Assembly: GCF_013425765.1 (NCBI RefSeq)
Contig: NZ_JACCJZ010000020.1
Span: forward strand, 682,001-746,000
DNA from: Luteimonas deserti
GTDB taxonomy: Bacteria; Pseudomonadota; Gammaproteobacteria; Xanthomonadales; Xanthomonadaceae
Length of the DNA: 64,000 bases
Direction of reading: 5' to 3'
Positions 36,201 to 44,408 of this stretch are shown here, one piece after another. Below the pieces are notes generated by a model. That model searched no databases and was not told the DNA's origin. It saw nothing but the letters and a program-made list of their open reading frames with translations. Each line of letters opens with the position of its first letter. Position 1 is the first letter of the stretch. Position numbers and translations under genes: made by a program.

Positions 36201-36628
36201 AATCTGCGCGCATAGGCGTGGTGCGCGTTGATGACCTCCAGGCCCCAGTCGGCCTGGAACTCTTCGGTGATCCAGGCCTCGGCGGAATGCGGGGTTGCGG
36301 GAACGTCGGAAGCGCCGGGCGCGATGCCGGCCGTGCCGGCCGCCGCCATTCCCGTGCCAAGCGGCGTGCGTTGCCACACGCGGCTGAACACCAATGGCGT
36401 GTCCGCGGTCTGCGAGGTTTTAGCAGGTGCGGCGCGGAACGCGGTCGCGACGATCCGCTCGATGTCGGGGTCACGTGATGCTGCGTCGAGCGGTGCGTCA
36501 ACTGCCAGCGTAGCGGCGCTGAACGCCAATCCTGTAATGCCCACGGCAATCGCCGCAGCGATCCGGGTACGGCGCGGGACACGCCCCCGATGGAGGTGGG
36601 CTGACATAGGGGAGTTACAACTGTTCAT
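33206..36628 (-). CDS. Autotransporter subtilisin-like serine protease
   Basis: Type V secreted protease of 1140 residues. A basic leader and hydrophobic segment (RIAAAIAVGITGLAFSAATLA) precede an S8 domain with catalytic Asp about 154 (LGLLDSGAGLDH), His about 238 (SHGTHVAGT), the oxyanion Asn in VVAAGNS and Ser about 474 (YSGTSMAAPH). A passenger beta-helix with GxLxLxGDN-type repeats (about 570-720) follows, then a C-terminal beta-barrel of about 260 residues ending in Phe. AGGA lies 6 nt before the ATG at 36628, which decides it over 36667. Substrate unknown. The gene is bounded by the 33154 terminator and a small lipoprotein gene. Confidence 0.93.
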   Translation of the reverse strand: MNSCNSPMSAHLHRGRVPRRTRIAAAIAVGITGLAFSAATLAVDAPLDAASRDPDIERIVATAFRAAPAKTSQTADTPLVFSRVWQRTPLGTGMAAAGTAGIAPGASDVPATPHSAEAWITEEFQADWGLEVINAHHAYARRLTGTGVRLGLLDSGAGLDHEEFVGKDHRAITMAELLADGTLCTDSTVLAGPTACFYSEGDKVSIDAEYYDPALQQYFPNPANNYLWGNTFFSYGSHGTHVAGTMAANRDGSGMHGVAFGATLSSARLFNDSLAIVDLPCIQYNDCLTFTTSADSNAFAQMYQQAADHGVRAMNHSWGYTYQAYTPGEVALYHNALMANAGIAATFEEMAAASRDTGLLQVVAAGNSTVNVSPATSPHASAPATLPMLFPGIEQYWVSVVNLNEQLQLSNRSMKCGVSAEWCIAAPGSNITSTVYGGDEEIVADWVIDDDGNLRFEYGDFSAEFAYADYSGTSMAAPHVTGALALLLERFPYLTGAQVRDVMLTTATDIGAPGVDEIYGWGLLNLKAAIEGPGLLRVDTDVVMDTVAGGRKVWEGGAWDDWTNDIGGPGRLTKSGAGWLRLSGDNSFGGATVRSGLLELDGDNALSSDVRVDGGALLINGALRGSTLEVVNGLAVVNGTVSGAQTRVGAAGTLGGSGTVADTRVAGTIAPGNSIGTLTVDGNYVQVAGSVFEAELQPPSTSDLLRVIGSASIEGGTLRAISLPGTYLLGQRYSLITAQGGLTGQFDALDSSALSPFLALSLIYGANGLSVAVARGASLASAAGTANQQAAAAAADALAFNQGLPVALTQLAPEQARQAFDSLSGEAHASAQAILVDSGRMVRNATLARAGLGQDAFTAQREEDAATGAWVELQRHGGRIEGDGNAARVQSNGNAALVGVDHTFGTWRLGVFGGTGRTDFDVRQRGSKGETDSRHAGLYASTDFGGFGVRAGYSYTWHELDLERRVAFPGLTDVTRARYDADAWQAFIEAGYRSNAGAWSFEPYLQYAHVELDTDAAVEDGGAAALALGASSERVDLTTAGLRFDVALRGSQQDQSWLSLRGNLGYRYAGGDQIRSTQAAWSGGEVFTVRSPAITDEATLVELGFAARTSANSLFEVGYSGVLSDDVRDHGAIARFSVQF

Positions 36629-36646
36629 TCGCAATCCTGGGCAAGT

Positions 36647-36686
36647 GGTCACGCACACCCGAGTCATTCAGGTGGCGGTCACGCAC
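36647..36686 (-). repeat. 10-bp direct repeat upstream of the autotransporter
   Basis: GGTCACGCAC occurs at 36647-36656 and again at 36677-36686 (plus-strand reading), exactly 30 bp apart, about three helical turns. The copies lie 19-58 bp before the autotransporter ATG, so they could be binding sites for a regulator. This is inference from spacing only. Confidence 0.4.
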
Positions 36687-36826
36687 TTTGCCTCAACGCG
36701 TCCGGTTTCGCGTGCGCGTGTTGTCACATTTCTATGCGCTCGACTGGACGGGCAGTTCCTGCCCCGGTGTTTCTATACAAGCGCGCATCTCGGTAGTTCG
36801 AAGCGGGGTCGGAGTATTCGCAGCTT

Positions 36827-37222
36827 TCAGCGCACCCTCACCTGGAACGGAAGCGTGCGTCCATCAGGTCGTGTTATCCGGATGCGTACATCGCCCGGCG
36901 TCGCCGGTGCCACCAGCTCGACGCTCCCAGAGGAAGGGACGCGGAGGGTCGTGGCGCCGAGGCCGACCTGTGAACCCGCAGGTGCCTGCACACGAATCGT
37001 GCCACCAACCCGCACGTCGCGCGTGACCTGCACCGTAGTGTCCAAGACCGGCATACCGGAGCCATGTATCGGTGGCGGGGTGTAATGAACAAGGTGTTCG
37101 GTGCGGCCCCGGTCGGAGATCACGTCTGTCAACACAATGTCTCCCTCGGTCGTCCTGCAGCCCGAGAGGGCGATCGCGATCAATGTGATAGCCAATACAT
37201 TCAAGACACGCGTTGCCATCAT
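36827..37222 (-). CDS. Small predicted lipoprotein of unknown function
   Basis: A 131-residue protein with a clear lipoprotein signal: hydrophobic run VLAITLIAIALSGC with the lipidated Cys at 22. The mature part is beta-rich with Thr/Val-rich strands (TTVQVTRDVRVGGTIRVQAPAGS) and ends RITRPDGRTLPFQVRVR, suggesting an Ig-like or beta-sandwich module. No family recognised. Start ATG 37222 or 37219. It lies between the M23 peptidase and the autotransporter on the same strand, 92 bp and about 200 bp away. Its base composition is visibly less GC-rich than core genes here. Confidence 0.7.
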   Translation of the reverse strand: MMATRVLNVLAITLIAIALSGCRTTEGDIVLTDVISDRGRTEHLVHYTPPPIHGSGMPVLDTTVQVTRDVRVGGTIRVQAPAGSQVGLGATTLRVPSSGSVELVAPATPGDVRIRITRPDGRTLPFQVRVR

Positions 37223-37314
37223 GTGTTCACTGCATCAGCATGGACGGCAGGCGCGTATCCGCCGAGCGTCGGTACCCGTGTTCCGGACACGCGGTGTCGG
37301 CATGGCGCCTCACC

Positions 37315-38154
37315 TCAACGTGCAGCGTCCAGCACTAGTTGCGGATCGATCCGCACGTCGAGCCAGTTCATGCCCCAGTGCAGATGCGGGCCGGTGGCGC
37401 GCCCGGTCGCGCCGACGGCGCCGATGACCTGGCCCTGTTCGATGCGGTCGCCGACCTTGGCGTCGACGCGCGAGAGGTGCAGGAAGTTCGAACTGACGCC
37501 GTGGCCGTGATCCAGCAGCAGGGTGCCGCCGGTGAGGTAGAGGTCGGGCGCGGCGAAGGTGACGATGCCGGCGGCAGGCGCCTTGACCGGTGTGCCGGTG
37601 GGCGCGGCGATGTCCATGCCCGAATGCGGCGAACCGGGCTGGCCGTTGTACGAACGCGCGCGGCCGAAGCGCCCGCTGATGCGACCCTCGACGGGACGGA
37701 TGAAGCCGTTGCCGAAATCGACGCGCGCGTCGTCGCGAACGCGGGCTGCGGTCACCTGTGCCTGTTCGCGACGGATCCGTTCGGCGATCGCCGGCGGCGG
37801 ATTGACCGTGGCCGGCGGCACGCCGTTGACGCGTTCCACCGGCCAGTCACGGGGTGTGATCGCGATCGACGCCGTGTTCCGGCTGCCGTCCGCGCGCGTG
37901 ACCTGCAACTGCACGGGCCCGGCCTCGTCGCGCCCGACGCCGATCACGACGGTGCCGTAGTCGCTGACGCGGACCGCGCGGTCGCGATAGACGACCCGGG
38001 CACCCGCCGGCACCTTGCCGATGACCAGGCTGCCCTGCTGCACCTGCGCCGGAAAGCGCACGTCACCCGCGTCCTGCGCCACCAGCGGCGCGGCCCATGC
38101 GAGCAGCGAGACGAGCGTCAACAGGAACGCGAAGGGGTGGCGGCGTGGGGTCAT
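37315..38154 (-). CDS. M23-family peptidoglycan endopeptidase
   Basis: A secreted 279-residue LytM-type protein. The signal peptide is FAFLLTLVSLLAWAAPLVAQ (cleavage about 26). An N-terminal beta domain (about 30-105), a proline-rich and helical linker, and a C-terminal M23 domain follow. Zinc ligands are in HSGMDIA (His and Asp) and in the final GPHLHWGMNWLDVRIDP; the second catalytic His is in LLLDHGHGV. With all ligands present it is probably an active cell-wall hydrolase rather than an EnvC/NlpD-type activator. The start ATG at 38154 follows the terminator of the upstream pyrC-type gene, so it has its own promoter. Confidence 0.9.
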   Translation of the reverse strand: MTPRRHPFAFLLTLVSLLAWAAPLVAQDAGDVRFPAQVQQGSLVIGKVPAGARVVYRDRAVRVSDYGTVVIGVGRDEAGPVQLQVTRADGSRNTASIAITPRDWPVERVNGVPPATVNPPPAIAERIRREQAQVTAARVRDDARVDFGNGFIRPVEGRISGRFGRARSYNGQPGSPHSGMDIAAPTGTPVKAPAAGIVTFAAPDLYLTGGTLLLDHGHGVSSNFLHLSRVDAKVGDRIEQGQVIGAVGATGRATGPHLHWGMNWLDVRIDPQLVLDAAR

Positions 38155-38180
38155 GCGGTGGGCCCGGCAGGAGGAGAGAG

Positions 38181-38209
38181 AAAAACAGCCGGGAACGCGA
38201 CGTTCCCGG
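38181..38209 (-). terminator. Terminator after the dihydroorotase gene
   Basis: A 9-bp stem (CCGGGAACG with its complement) and 3-nt loop between 38189 and 38209. On the minus strand it is followed by CTGTTTTT. It ends the yidD-pyrC transcript just before the M23 peptidase gene. Confidence 0.75.
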
Positions 38210-38236
38210 GAATAAACTGGATGTCGCGCCGACGAC

Positions 38237-39589
38237 TCACCGCGCGAATGCCAGACGCTCGCCCGCAGGCGTACCGACGAGTCGCGTGCCGTCCCACGCC
38301 AGGCGACCGTTGACCCAGGTCGAGGCGATGCGCGAGCGGAACGTCGTGCCTTCGAACGGCGACCAGCCGCACTTCGACAGCACCTGCTCGCGGCTCACGG
38401 TGAACGGCGTGTCCTCGACCATCACCAGATCGGCGAAATAGCCTTCGCGCAGGAAGCCGCGTTCGGCGACGTCGAACAGCTGCGCCGGCGCGTGCGCGAA
38501 CTTCTGCACCACCCGGGTGATGTCGAAGTGGCCCTCGTGCACGCATTCCAGCGCCGCGGTGAGCGCGAATTGCACCAGCGGCAGGCCGCTCGGCGCGCGC
38601 GTGTATGGGTTGTTCTTTTCCTCGAGGGTATGCGGCGCGTGGTCGGTCGCCAGCACGTCGATGACGTCGTCGTGCAGCGCTTTGAGCAGAGCGGCGCGGT
38701 CACTCTCGTCCTTGATCGCCGGGTTGCACTTGATCAGATGGCCGAGGCGCGCGTAGTCGGGCCGGGCGAAGCGCAGGAAGTGGATGCAGGTCTCGGCGGT
38801 GATGCGCTTGCGCAGGCGGCCCTGCGCATCGACCAGCGGGCCGGCTTCGAACAACGCCAGTTCGTCGGCTGTCGAGATGTGCAGCACGTGCAGGCGCGTG
38901 TCGTGCTTGCGGGCCAGCGACAGCGCGAGCTGCGTCGACTTCATGCAGGCCTCGCGCGAGCGGATGTCCGGATGGCATTCGGCGGGAATGTCGTCACCGT
39001 ACTTCGCCACGTATTCGCGCTGGATCGCGTCGATCGTCGGCGTGTCCTCGCAGTGGGTGATGATCGGCACCGGGGTCTCGCGGAAGATGCCGTCGAGGGT
39101 GTCCGGATTGTCGACCAGCATGTTGCCGGTCGAGGCGCCCATGAACACCTTGACGCCCGGCGTGGTCAGCGGATCGATCCGGCGCACGTGGTCGAGGTTG
39201 TCGTTGCTCGCGCCCATGTAGAAGCCGTAGTTCGCGCGCGCGCGGCCCTTCGCGCGGTCGTACTTGTCCTGCAGCACCTCGGCGCTCAGCGTTGGCGGGC
39301 TGGTGTTGGGCATGTCCATGAAGCTGGTCAGGCCGCCGGCGACCGCGGCGCCGGACTCGGTCGCCATGTCGGCCTTGTATTCCATGCCCGGTTCGCGGAA
39401 GTGCACCTGGTCGTCGATCATGCCGGGCAGCAGCCAGCGGCCGGCGGCGTCGACGATGTCCGGATTGCCGCGCGCCGGCAGGTCGGCACCGATCTCGGCG
39501 ATGCGGCCATCGGCGCCGATGCGCAGGTCGGCGTCGGTCACGCGGCCTTCGTTGACCAGTCGGGCGTTGCGGATCAGGGTCTCGGTCAT
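38237..39589 (-). CDS. pyrC: Dihydroorotase
   Basis: Zinc amidohydrolase forming dihydroorotate from carbamoyl-aspartate. The 450 residues are of the longer class I type: metal motif [19 protein letters not shown] (DxHxR form), [27 protein letters not shown], and the catalytic Asp in [13 protein letters not shown]. The C-terminal [10 protein letters not shown] strand is standard. Some annotation names this form AllB/PyrC-like, but DHAPH and the NTSPPT motif favour dihydroorotase. The ATG at 39589 overlaps the yidD stop. pyrD is elsewhere in the window at 4650-5702. Confidence 0.9.
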   Translation of the reverse strand: MTETLIRNARLVNEGRVTDADLRIGADGRIAEIGADLPARGNPDIVDAAGRWLLPGMIDDQVHFREPGMEYKADMATESGAAVAGGLTSFMDMPNTSPPTLSAEVLQDKYDRAKGRARANYGFYMGASNDNLDHVRRIDPLTTPGVKVFMGASTGNMLVDNPDTLDGIFRETPVPIITHCEDTPTIDAIQREYVAKYGDDIPAECHPDIRSREACMKSTQLALSLARKHDTRLHVLHISTADELALFEAGPLVDAQGRLRKRITAETCIHFLRFARPDYARLGHLIKCNPAIKDESDRAALLKALHDDVIDVLATDHAPHTLEEKNNPYTRAPSGLPLVQFALTAALECVHEGHFDITRVVQKFAHAPAQLFDVAERGFLREGYFADLVMVEDTPFTVSREQVLSKCGWSPFEGTTFRSRIASTWVNGRLAWDGTRLVGTPAGERLAFAR

Positions 39590-39822
39590 GGCTTCGGGTC
39601 CAGTTTCGGCATCGGCACGGGGTCGTGCCCGCCGGGATTCAGGGGATGGCAGCGGGCGATGCGCCGCAGCGCCAGCCAGCCGCCGCGCAGCACGCCGAAG
39701 CGCGCGATGGCAACCAGTGCGTAGCTCGAGCAGCTCGGATGGAAGCGGCAGCGGGGGCCGAGCAGGGGGCTGATGAAGCGCTTGTAGCCGCGCAGCAGGG
39801 CGATGAGGAAACGCTCGATCAC
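39586..39822 (-). CDS. yidD: YidD, membrane protein insertion efficiency factor
   Basis: A small 78-residue protein thought to help YidC-dependent insertion at the inner membrane. Hallmarks are [27 protein letters not shown] with the conserved three cysteines and [17 protein letters not shown]. The start is inferred as GTG at 39822 ([16 protein letters not shown]); the frame continues upstream but without family similarity. The stop overlaps the pyrC ATG. The usual neighbours rpmH-rnpA-yidC are absent, so the gene is separated from its common operon here. Confidence 0.93.
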   Translation of the reverse strand: MIERFLIALLRGYKRFISPLLGPRCRFHPSCSSYALVAIARFGVLRGGWLALRRIARCHPLNPGGHDPVPMPKLDPKP

Positions 39823-39933
39823 GGCAGGTGGGCAGAGGCGATGAATACAGGGGCGAACATGGTTGCCGCTGCAGGGTTTGCAGGGTATAACACCCCGCTT
39901 CCCCGTCCAAGGGAATGACAAGGATCGCAGCAC

Positions 39934-40947
39934 GTGGCAGTCAAGAAACCCGTGAAGAAGGCCGTCAAGAAGGCCGCCAAGCCCGCCGCGAAGGCACCTG
40001 CCACGTCTGCGGCCAAGAAGGCGTCTGCAGCCAAGAAGGCCGCTCCCGCAAAGAAAGCCGTCAAGCCGGCTGCCGCGAAAACCGCGTCAAAACCCGTCGC
40101 CAAGAGCAAGCCCGCGCCTGCCAAGAAGACCCCGCCCGCCAAGGCACCGGCGAAGAAGGCTGCGCCCGCCACGCGTGCACCGGCCAAGGCGCCGACGCCT
40201 GCCAAGACATCGGGTAAGCCGGCGAAGCCGGCGGCCGCCATCAAGACACCCGCCAAGGGCGCCGCCAATCCGACTCCGGTGAGCTCCGCCGGCAAGCCGC
40301 CGGCCAAGAAGGCTGCACCGACGAAGTCGGTCAGCGACAAGTCGGTGACCGTCGAGGCGCCACAGGCCGGGAAGGCGGCGCCTGCAAAACCCGCTGCTGC
40401 CAAAGCGGCATCCGTTCCCAACACACGTCCGCGTCCCGCCGGCAAGGTGGCTGTCGCAGGCGTTGCGCGCCAGACAGAACCGGCGCCCAAAACGAAGGTG
40501 AAAGTAGTGCAGTACAAGACCGACGAAGAAACAGGTCGTCCACTCCTGCCGGCCGGCTACAAGCCCAGTGCCGACGAGGAGTACATGAGTCCGTTGCAGC
40601 TCGAGTATTTCCGCCAGCGCCTGCTCAAGTGGCGCGCGGATCTGGTCGAGGAATCCAAGCAGACCATCGAAAACCTCAAGGACGAAGTGCGCGACGTCGG
40701 CGACGAAGCCGAGCGCGCGACCCGCGAAACCGAGAACTCGCTCGAACTGCGCACCCGCGACCGCTACCGCAAGCTCATCGGCAAGATCGACAGCACGCTC
40801 AAGCGCGTGGACTCGGGCGAGTACGGCTACAGCGTGGATTCGGGCGAGGAGATCGGGCTCGACCGTCTCGAGGCTCGCCTCACCGCCGAGCGCACGATCG
40901 ATGAGCAGGAGCGGTGGGAGCATCTGCAGAAGCAGATGGGCGACTGA
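39934..40947 (+). CDS. dksA: DksA-family protein with Lys/Ala/Pro-rich N-terminal tail and no zinc cysteines
   Basis: A 337-residue protein in two parts. Residues 1 to about 188 are an H1-histone-like tail built of Lys, Ala and Pro repeats (KKA, AKK, PAK). Residues about 190-337 are a DksA fold: the coiled coil [20 protein letters not shown].., the tip motif DVGDEA (DxxDxA, as used by DksA on RNA polymerase), [20 protein letters not shown], and a finger region reading [19 protein letters not shown]. All four zinc cysteines are replaced. Known DksA tunes transcription with ppGpp through the secondary channel; the tail might bind nucleic acid (inference). GTG start at 39934; AGGA lies 9 nt before it. 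Divergent from yidD. Confidence 0.88.
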   Translation: MAVKKPVKKAVKKAAKPAAKAPATSAAKKASAAKKAAPAKKAVKPAAAKTASKPVAKSKPAPAKKTPPAKAPAKKAAPATRAPAKAPTPAKTSGKPAKPAAAIKTPAKGAANPTPVSSAGKPPAKKAAPTKSVSDKSVTVEAPQAGKAAPAKPAAAKAASVPNTRPRPAGKVAVAGVARQTEPAPKTKVKVVQYKTDEETGRPLLPAGYKPSADEEYMSPLQLEYFRQRLLKWRADLVEESKQTIENLKDEVRDVGDEAERATRETENSLELRTRDRYRKLIGKIDSTLKRVDSGEYGYSVDSGEEIGLDRLEARLTAERTIDEQERWEHLQKQMGD

Positions 40948-41000
40948 CCCGCCCGGTCCGGGTGCGATGCGTCCGGATCGCGCTGCCGTACCGCTCCCAG

Positions 41001-41023
41001 AAGCCCGCCGCTGGCGGGCTTTT
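41001..41023 (+). terminator. Terminator after the DksA-like gene
   Basis: A stem GCCCGCC/GGCGGGC, extended by A-T pairs, with a GCT loop and followed by TTTT. It lies 54 bp after the stop and just before the end of the convergent MFS gene. Confidence 0.85.
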
Positions 41024-41049
41024 CCGTTGCAGGATGCAGACTGCGTGCG

Positions 41050-42345
41050 TCAGCGCGTGTGCCGGCTGGCGGCCGGTGCGCTCTGCAGTTCGCGCAGGTC
41101 GAGGCGCCGCAGAGCAGGCAGCGTCCTCGCGGTCACCGCGACCACGCCCAGGGTCATGAAGCCGCCGACCACCACCGCCGGCACCAGACCGAGCAGCCGC
41201 GCCATCGATCCCATGTAGAACGCGCCGATCTCGTTCGAGGAGCCGACGAACAGACCGTTGATGGAGGACACCCGTCCGCGCATATGGTCGGGCGTCGCCA
41301 GCTGCATGATCGTCGAGCGCATCACCACCGACACCCCGTCGCAGATGCCCGACAGCAACAGGAAGAACGCCGACAGCCAGAACACCGTCGACAGGCCGAA
41401 GCCGATCATGCACAGCCCGAACCCGGCCACCGCGGCCAGCAGCACGCGTCCCGCATTCCGCTGGATCGGATTGCGGGCCAGCCAGATTCCGATCGCCACC
41501 GCGCCCAGGGCCGGTGCGCCGCGCAGGATGCCGAGACCCTCCGGCCCGTAAGCGAGGATGTCGTGGATGAAGGCCGGTGCCAGCGAGATCGCGCCACCGA
41601 ACAGCACTGCGAACATGTCCAGGGCCAGTGCGCCCAGGAGGATGCGGTGGCCGAACACGAAACGTCCGCCCTCGGCGATGCTGGCGAAGACCGGCTCGCG
41701 CTGAAGCGGGCGGGGCGGCTCGGTCACCTCCATGCGCGCGAGCAGCACGATCACCAGCAAGGCCAGGCCGGCGGCGATCGCGAACACCGCGGGAATCCCG
41801 ATCGGCTTGATCAGCGCTCCGCCGATCGCCGGCCCGAGCACGAGCGCGCTCTGGAACACGATGCTGCCCAGGCTCGCCCCGCGCACGTACTGTGCGCGCG
41901 GCAGCACGCGGGCGAACAGGGCGTTGTAGACCGGACCGAGGAATGCGCGGACCATGCCGGTCAGCGCAATGGGCAGGTAGACGAGCCAGATGCTGCCGGG
42001 CATCACCTCGAGCACGATCAGCGCGAGCAGCACGGGTGTGACCGCCAGTCCGGCGGCCGCGGCCATGCCCAGGCGACGACGTGGGAGGTGATCGACCAGA
42101 TACCCCGCGAACGGCGCGACGCAGAAGTAGGGCAGCACTTCGGCCAGACCGACCAGCCCGAGCATCCACGGGTCGCCTGTGACCGCATACATGTGCCACC
42201 CCACCGTCACCGCGACGATCTGGTAGGACAGGATGGTGCAGATGCGATAGCCGAGCAGCGCCCGGAAACTGCGATTGCGCAGCGGCGCCGCGCGACTGGT
42301 GTCGTCGTCCGTGTCCGCCGTCCCGGTAGGCGCGGGCGGGGTCAC
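41050..42345 (-). CDS. MFS transporter (EntS-like/MFS_3 type)
   Basis: A 431-residue major facilitator with about twelve hydrophobic helices. The N-half holds the RNRSFRALLGYRICTILSYQIVAVTVGWHMY start and the loop motif YLVDHLPRRRLGM between helices 2 and 3. The C-half includes DHMRGRVSSINGLFVGSSNEIGAF, typical of the enterobactin-exporter-like MFS_3 group. No siderophore genes are nearby, so the substrate is unknown. The start is GTG at 42345, overlapping the sufE TGA as GTGA, so both form one translational unit. Confidence 0.84.
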   Translation of the reverse strand: MTPPAPTGTADTDDDTSRAAPLRNRSFRALLGYRICTILSYQIVAVTVGWHMYAVTGDPWMLGLVGLAEVLPYFCVAPFAGYLVDHLPRRRLGMAAAAGLAVTPVLLALIVLEVMPGSIWLVYLPIALTGMVRAFLGPVYNALFARVLPRAQYVRGASLGSIVFQSALVLGPAIGGALIKPIGIPAVFAIAAGLALLVIVLLARMEVTEPPRPLQREPVFASIAEGGRFVFGHRILLGALALDMFAVLFGGAISLAPAFIHDILAYGPEGLGILRGAPALGAVAIGIWLARNPIQRNAGRVLLAAVAGFGLCMIGFGLSTVFWLSAFFLLLSGICDGVSVVMRSTIMQLATPDHMRGRVSSINGLFVGSSNEIGAFYMGSMARLLGLVPAVVVGGFMTLGVVAVTARTLPALRRLDLRELQSAPAASRHTR

Positions 42346-42782
42346 GCTGCGGCGCGCTGTGCCTGGGCCTTGATGAAGGCCAGCAACGCCGCCAGGCCGT
42401 TGCTGCGTGTGGGTGAAAGGTGCTTGGCCAGGCCGATATCGCCGATGTAGCTGGCGTCGGTGTCGAGGATCGCGTGTGCACTGCGTCCGGAATACACCCG
42501 CAGCGCGAGGTAGATCAGTCCGGAGACGATCGCCGAATCGCTGGCGGCCATGAAGTCCAGCCGCTCGGCATCACCCGACGGCACGATCCAGACCATGGAC
42601 TGGCAGCCGTGCAGGCGATGCGTTTCGGTCTTCAGGGCATCGGGAAACGGCGGCAGCTTGCGGCCGAGATCGATGAGGTACTGGTAGCGCTCGGACCAGT
42701 CGCTGAAGAATGCGAATTCCTCGGCGATCGCGCCTTGCGCGTCCTCGGGGGTGGGCTCGATGGGAAAAATCGGATCGGTCAC
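42342..42782 (-). CDS. sufE: SufE-family cysteine desulfuration protein
   Basis: Accepts persulfide sulfur from a cysteine desulfurase (SufS type) and passes it to Fe-S assembly. The 146 residues contain the active Cys in ETHRLHGCQSMVWIV and the family segments FFSDWSERYQYLIDLGRKLPPFPDAL and AILDTDASYIGDIGLAKHLSPTRSNGL. The start is GTG at 42782; further upstream the frame is shadow coding. The rest of the suf operon is not in this window, so this is a stand-alone copy. The MFS gene overlaps its end. Confidence 0.92.
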   Translation of the reverse strand: MTDPIFPIEPTPEDAQGAIAEEFAFFSDWSERYQYLIDLGRKLPPFPDALKTETHRLHGCQSMVWIVPSGDAERLDFMAASDSAIVSGLIYLALRVYSGRSAHAILDTDASYIGDIGLAKHLSPTRSNGLAALLAFIKAQAQRAAA

Positions 42783-42986
42783 GGGATTCGGGGACAGGGA
42801 CGGCCGGTGGCGCGGCCGGGGCGGGCATTCTGACCCAAAGCCGTGTGCGCGGCGTGGCAGCGCCCTCGAGACTGCAGCGACGTGGGCATATCCGCCGGAT
42901 TCCGGGCGCGAGCGGCAATGGTCGCCAGGAACGCGGCGCTGCTCCATGCTGTCCATCCCGCACGGCATCCTCCAACAGGAGACGCG

Positions 42987-44408
42987 ATGGCCAACGCCAT
43001 TGTCTGGTTCCGCAACGATCTGCGCCTGGACGACAATCCCGCCCTGCACGCTGCGCTCGACGCCGGCCTGGCGCCCGTGTGCGTGTACATCCACGCGCCG
43101 GACGAGGCGGGCGACTGGGCACCGGGCGCGGCATCCAATGCCTGGCGTCACCGTGCGCTCGCCGCGCTCGATGCCTCGCTGCGCCGTCGCGGATCACGCC
43201 TGCGCCTGTTCCATGGGCCGACGTTGCCCACCCTGCGGACGCTGGTGGAAACCTGCGAGGCCGAGGCGGTGTTCTGGAACCGGCGTTACGAGCCTGCCAT
43301 CGAACAACGCGACGCCCGGATCAAGCGCGCCCTGCGCGAGGACGGAATCCGCGCGGAGAGCCACAACGGTGCATTGCTGTTCGAGCCCTGGGAGATCAGT
43401 ACCGGGCAGGACGGCCCGTACAAGGTCTTCACCCCGTTCTGGCGCAAGGCGCTCACCCAGTGGCGCCTGCAGACCCCGTGGACCGCACCCGGTGCGCTGC
43501 CGGAGGTGGACGACGGCCCTGCCGGCGTGGCGTTGCAGGATCTCCGTCTCGCGGCGGTACCGGACTGGGACAGCGGCTTCTGGGCCCGTTGGACACCCGG
43601 CGAGGCCGGCGCGCACGAGGCGCTCGAGGTGTTCACCGATGGCGCGTTACGGGGTTACCGGGACGGTCGCGACCGGCCCGACCAGGCCGGCACCTCGCGG
43701 TTGTCGCCGCACCTGCATTTCGGCGAAATCGCCCCATGGCGCGTCGTGACCGCGCTCGACGAAGTGAAGCGGGCGGGCACTGCAGCCGACATCGACGCCT
43801 ACGTGCGCGAGCTGGGCTGGCGCGAGTTCGCGCATCATCTGTTGCATCATTTTCCGGAGACGCCGAACAAGGACTTCAATCCGCGTTTCGCGGGATTCTC
43901 CTGGGCGCGTCGGGATCCGCGCCGCATCGAAGCCTGGCGTGAGGGCCGTACGGGCGTGCCGATCGTGGACGCCGGTATGCGTGAGATGTGGGAGACCGGC
44001 TGGATGCACAACCGTGTGCGCATGATCGTCGGCAGCTGGCTGTGCAAGCACATGCGCCTGCACTGGCGCGAAGGCGCCCGCTGGTTCTGGGACACCCTGG
44101 TCGACGCGGACCTCGCCAACAACACGCTGGGCTGGCAGTGGATCGCCGGCACCGGTGCGGATGCCGCACCGTACTTCCGCATCTTCAATCCGGTGACCCA
44201 GGCCGAGAAGTTCGATCCGAAAGGCGAGTACATCGCGCGCTGGGTACCCGAACTCGCCGCGCTGCCGGTGCCGCTGCGCTTCGCGCCGTGGCGCGATCCC
44301 GCCCGGCTCGCCGCCGCCGCGCCCGGGTATCCGCCCGAGCCCGTCGTATCCCTCGAAGCCGGGCGCGACGCAGCGCTCCAGGCCTATCGAGGCATCCGGG
44401 GAGCCTGA
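42987..44408 (+). CDS. phrB: Deoxyribodipyrimidine photo-lyase
   Basis: Light-driven repair of cyclobutane pyrimidine dimers. The 473 residues have the N-terminal antenna-binding domain (IVWFRNDLRLDDNPALHAAL) and the FAD domain with TSRLSPHLHFGEI, ELGWREFAHHLLHHFP and the highly conserved MREMWETGWMHNRVRMIVGSWLCKHM. NNTLGWQWIAGTGADAAPYFRIFNP contains the Trp chain and Asn typical of class I CPD photolyases. AGGAG stands 7 nt before the ATG. It is divergent from sufE across about 200 bp in which I recognise no motif. Confidence 0.95.
   Translation: MANAIVWFRNDLRLDDNPALHAALDAGLAPVCVYIHAPDEAGDWAPGAASNAWRHRALAALDASLRRRGSRLRLFHGPTLPTLRTLVETCEAEAVFWNRRYEPAIEQRDARIKRALREDGIRAESHNGALLFEPWEISTGQDGPYKVFTPFWRKALTQWRLQTPWTAPGALPEVDDGPAGVALQDLRLAAVPDWDSGFWARWTPGEAGAHEALEVFTDGALRGYRDGRDRPDQAGTSRLSPHLHFGEIAPWRVVTALDEVKRAGTAADIDAYVRELGWREFAHHLLHHFPETPNKDFNPRFAGFSWARRDPRRIEAWREGRTGVPIVDAGMREMWETGWMHNRVRMIVGSWLCKHMRLHWREGARWFWDTLVDADLANNTLGWQWIAGTGADAAPYFRIFNPVTQAEKFDPKGEYIARWVPELAALPVPLRFAPWRDPARLAAAAPGYPPEPVVSLEAGRDAALQAYRGIRGA

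Noticed and set aside
33191-36478. A 1095-codon open frame on the plus strand, opposite the autotransporter
   Set aside because: Composition is arginine-, alanine- and histidine-heavy without domains; it is antisense shadow of a GC-rich gene with clear catalytic motifs.
39934-40500. Short tandem KKA/PAK-coding repeats, checked as a possible CRISPR or DNA repeat array
   Set aside because: The repeats are imperfect at DNA level, follow codon periodicity and belong to the coding tail of the DksA-like protein.
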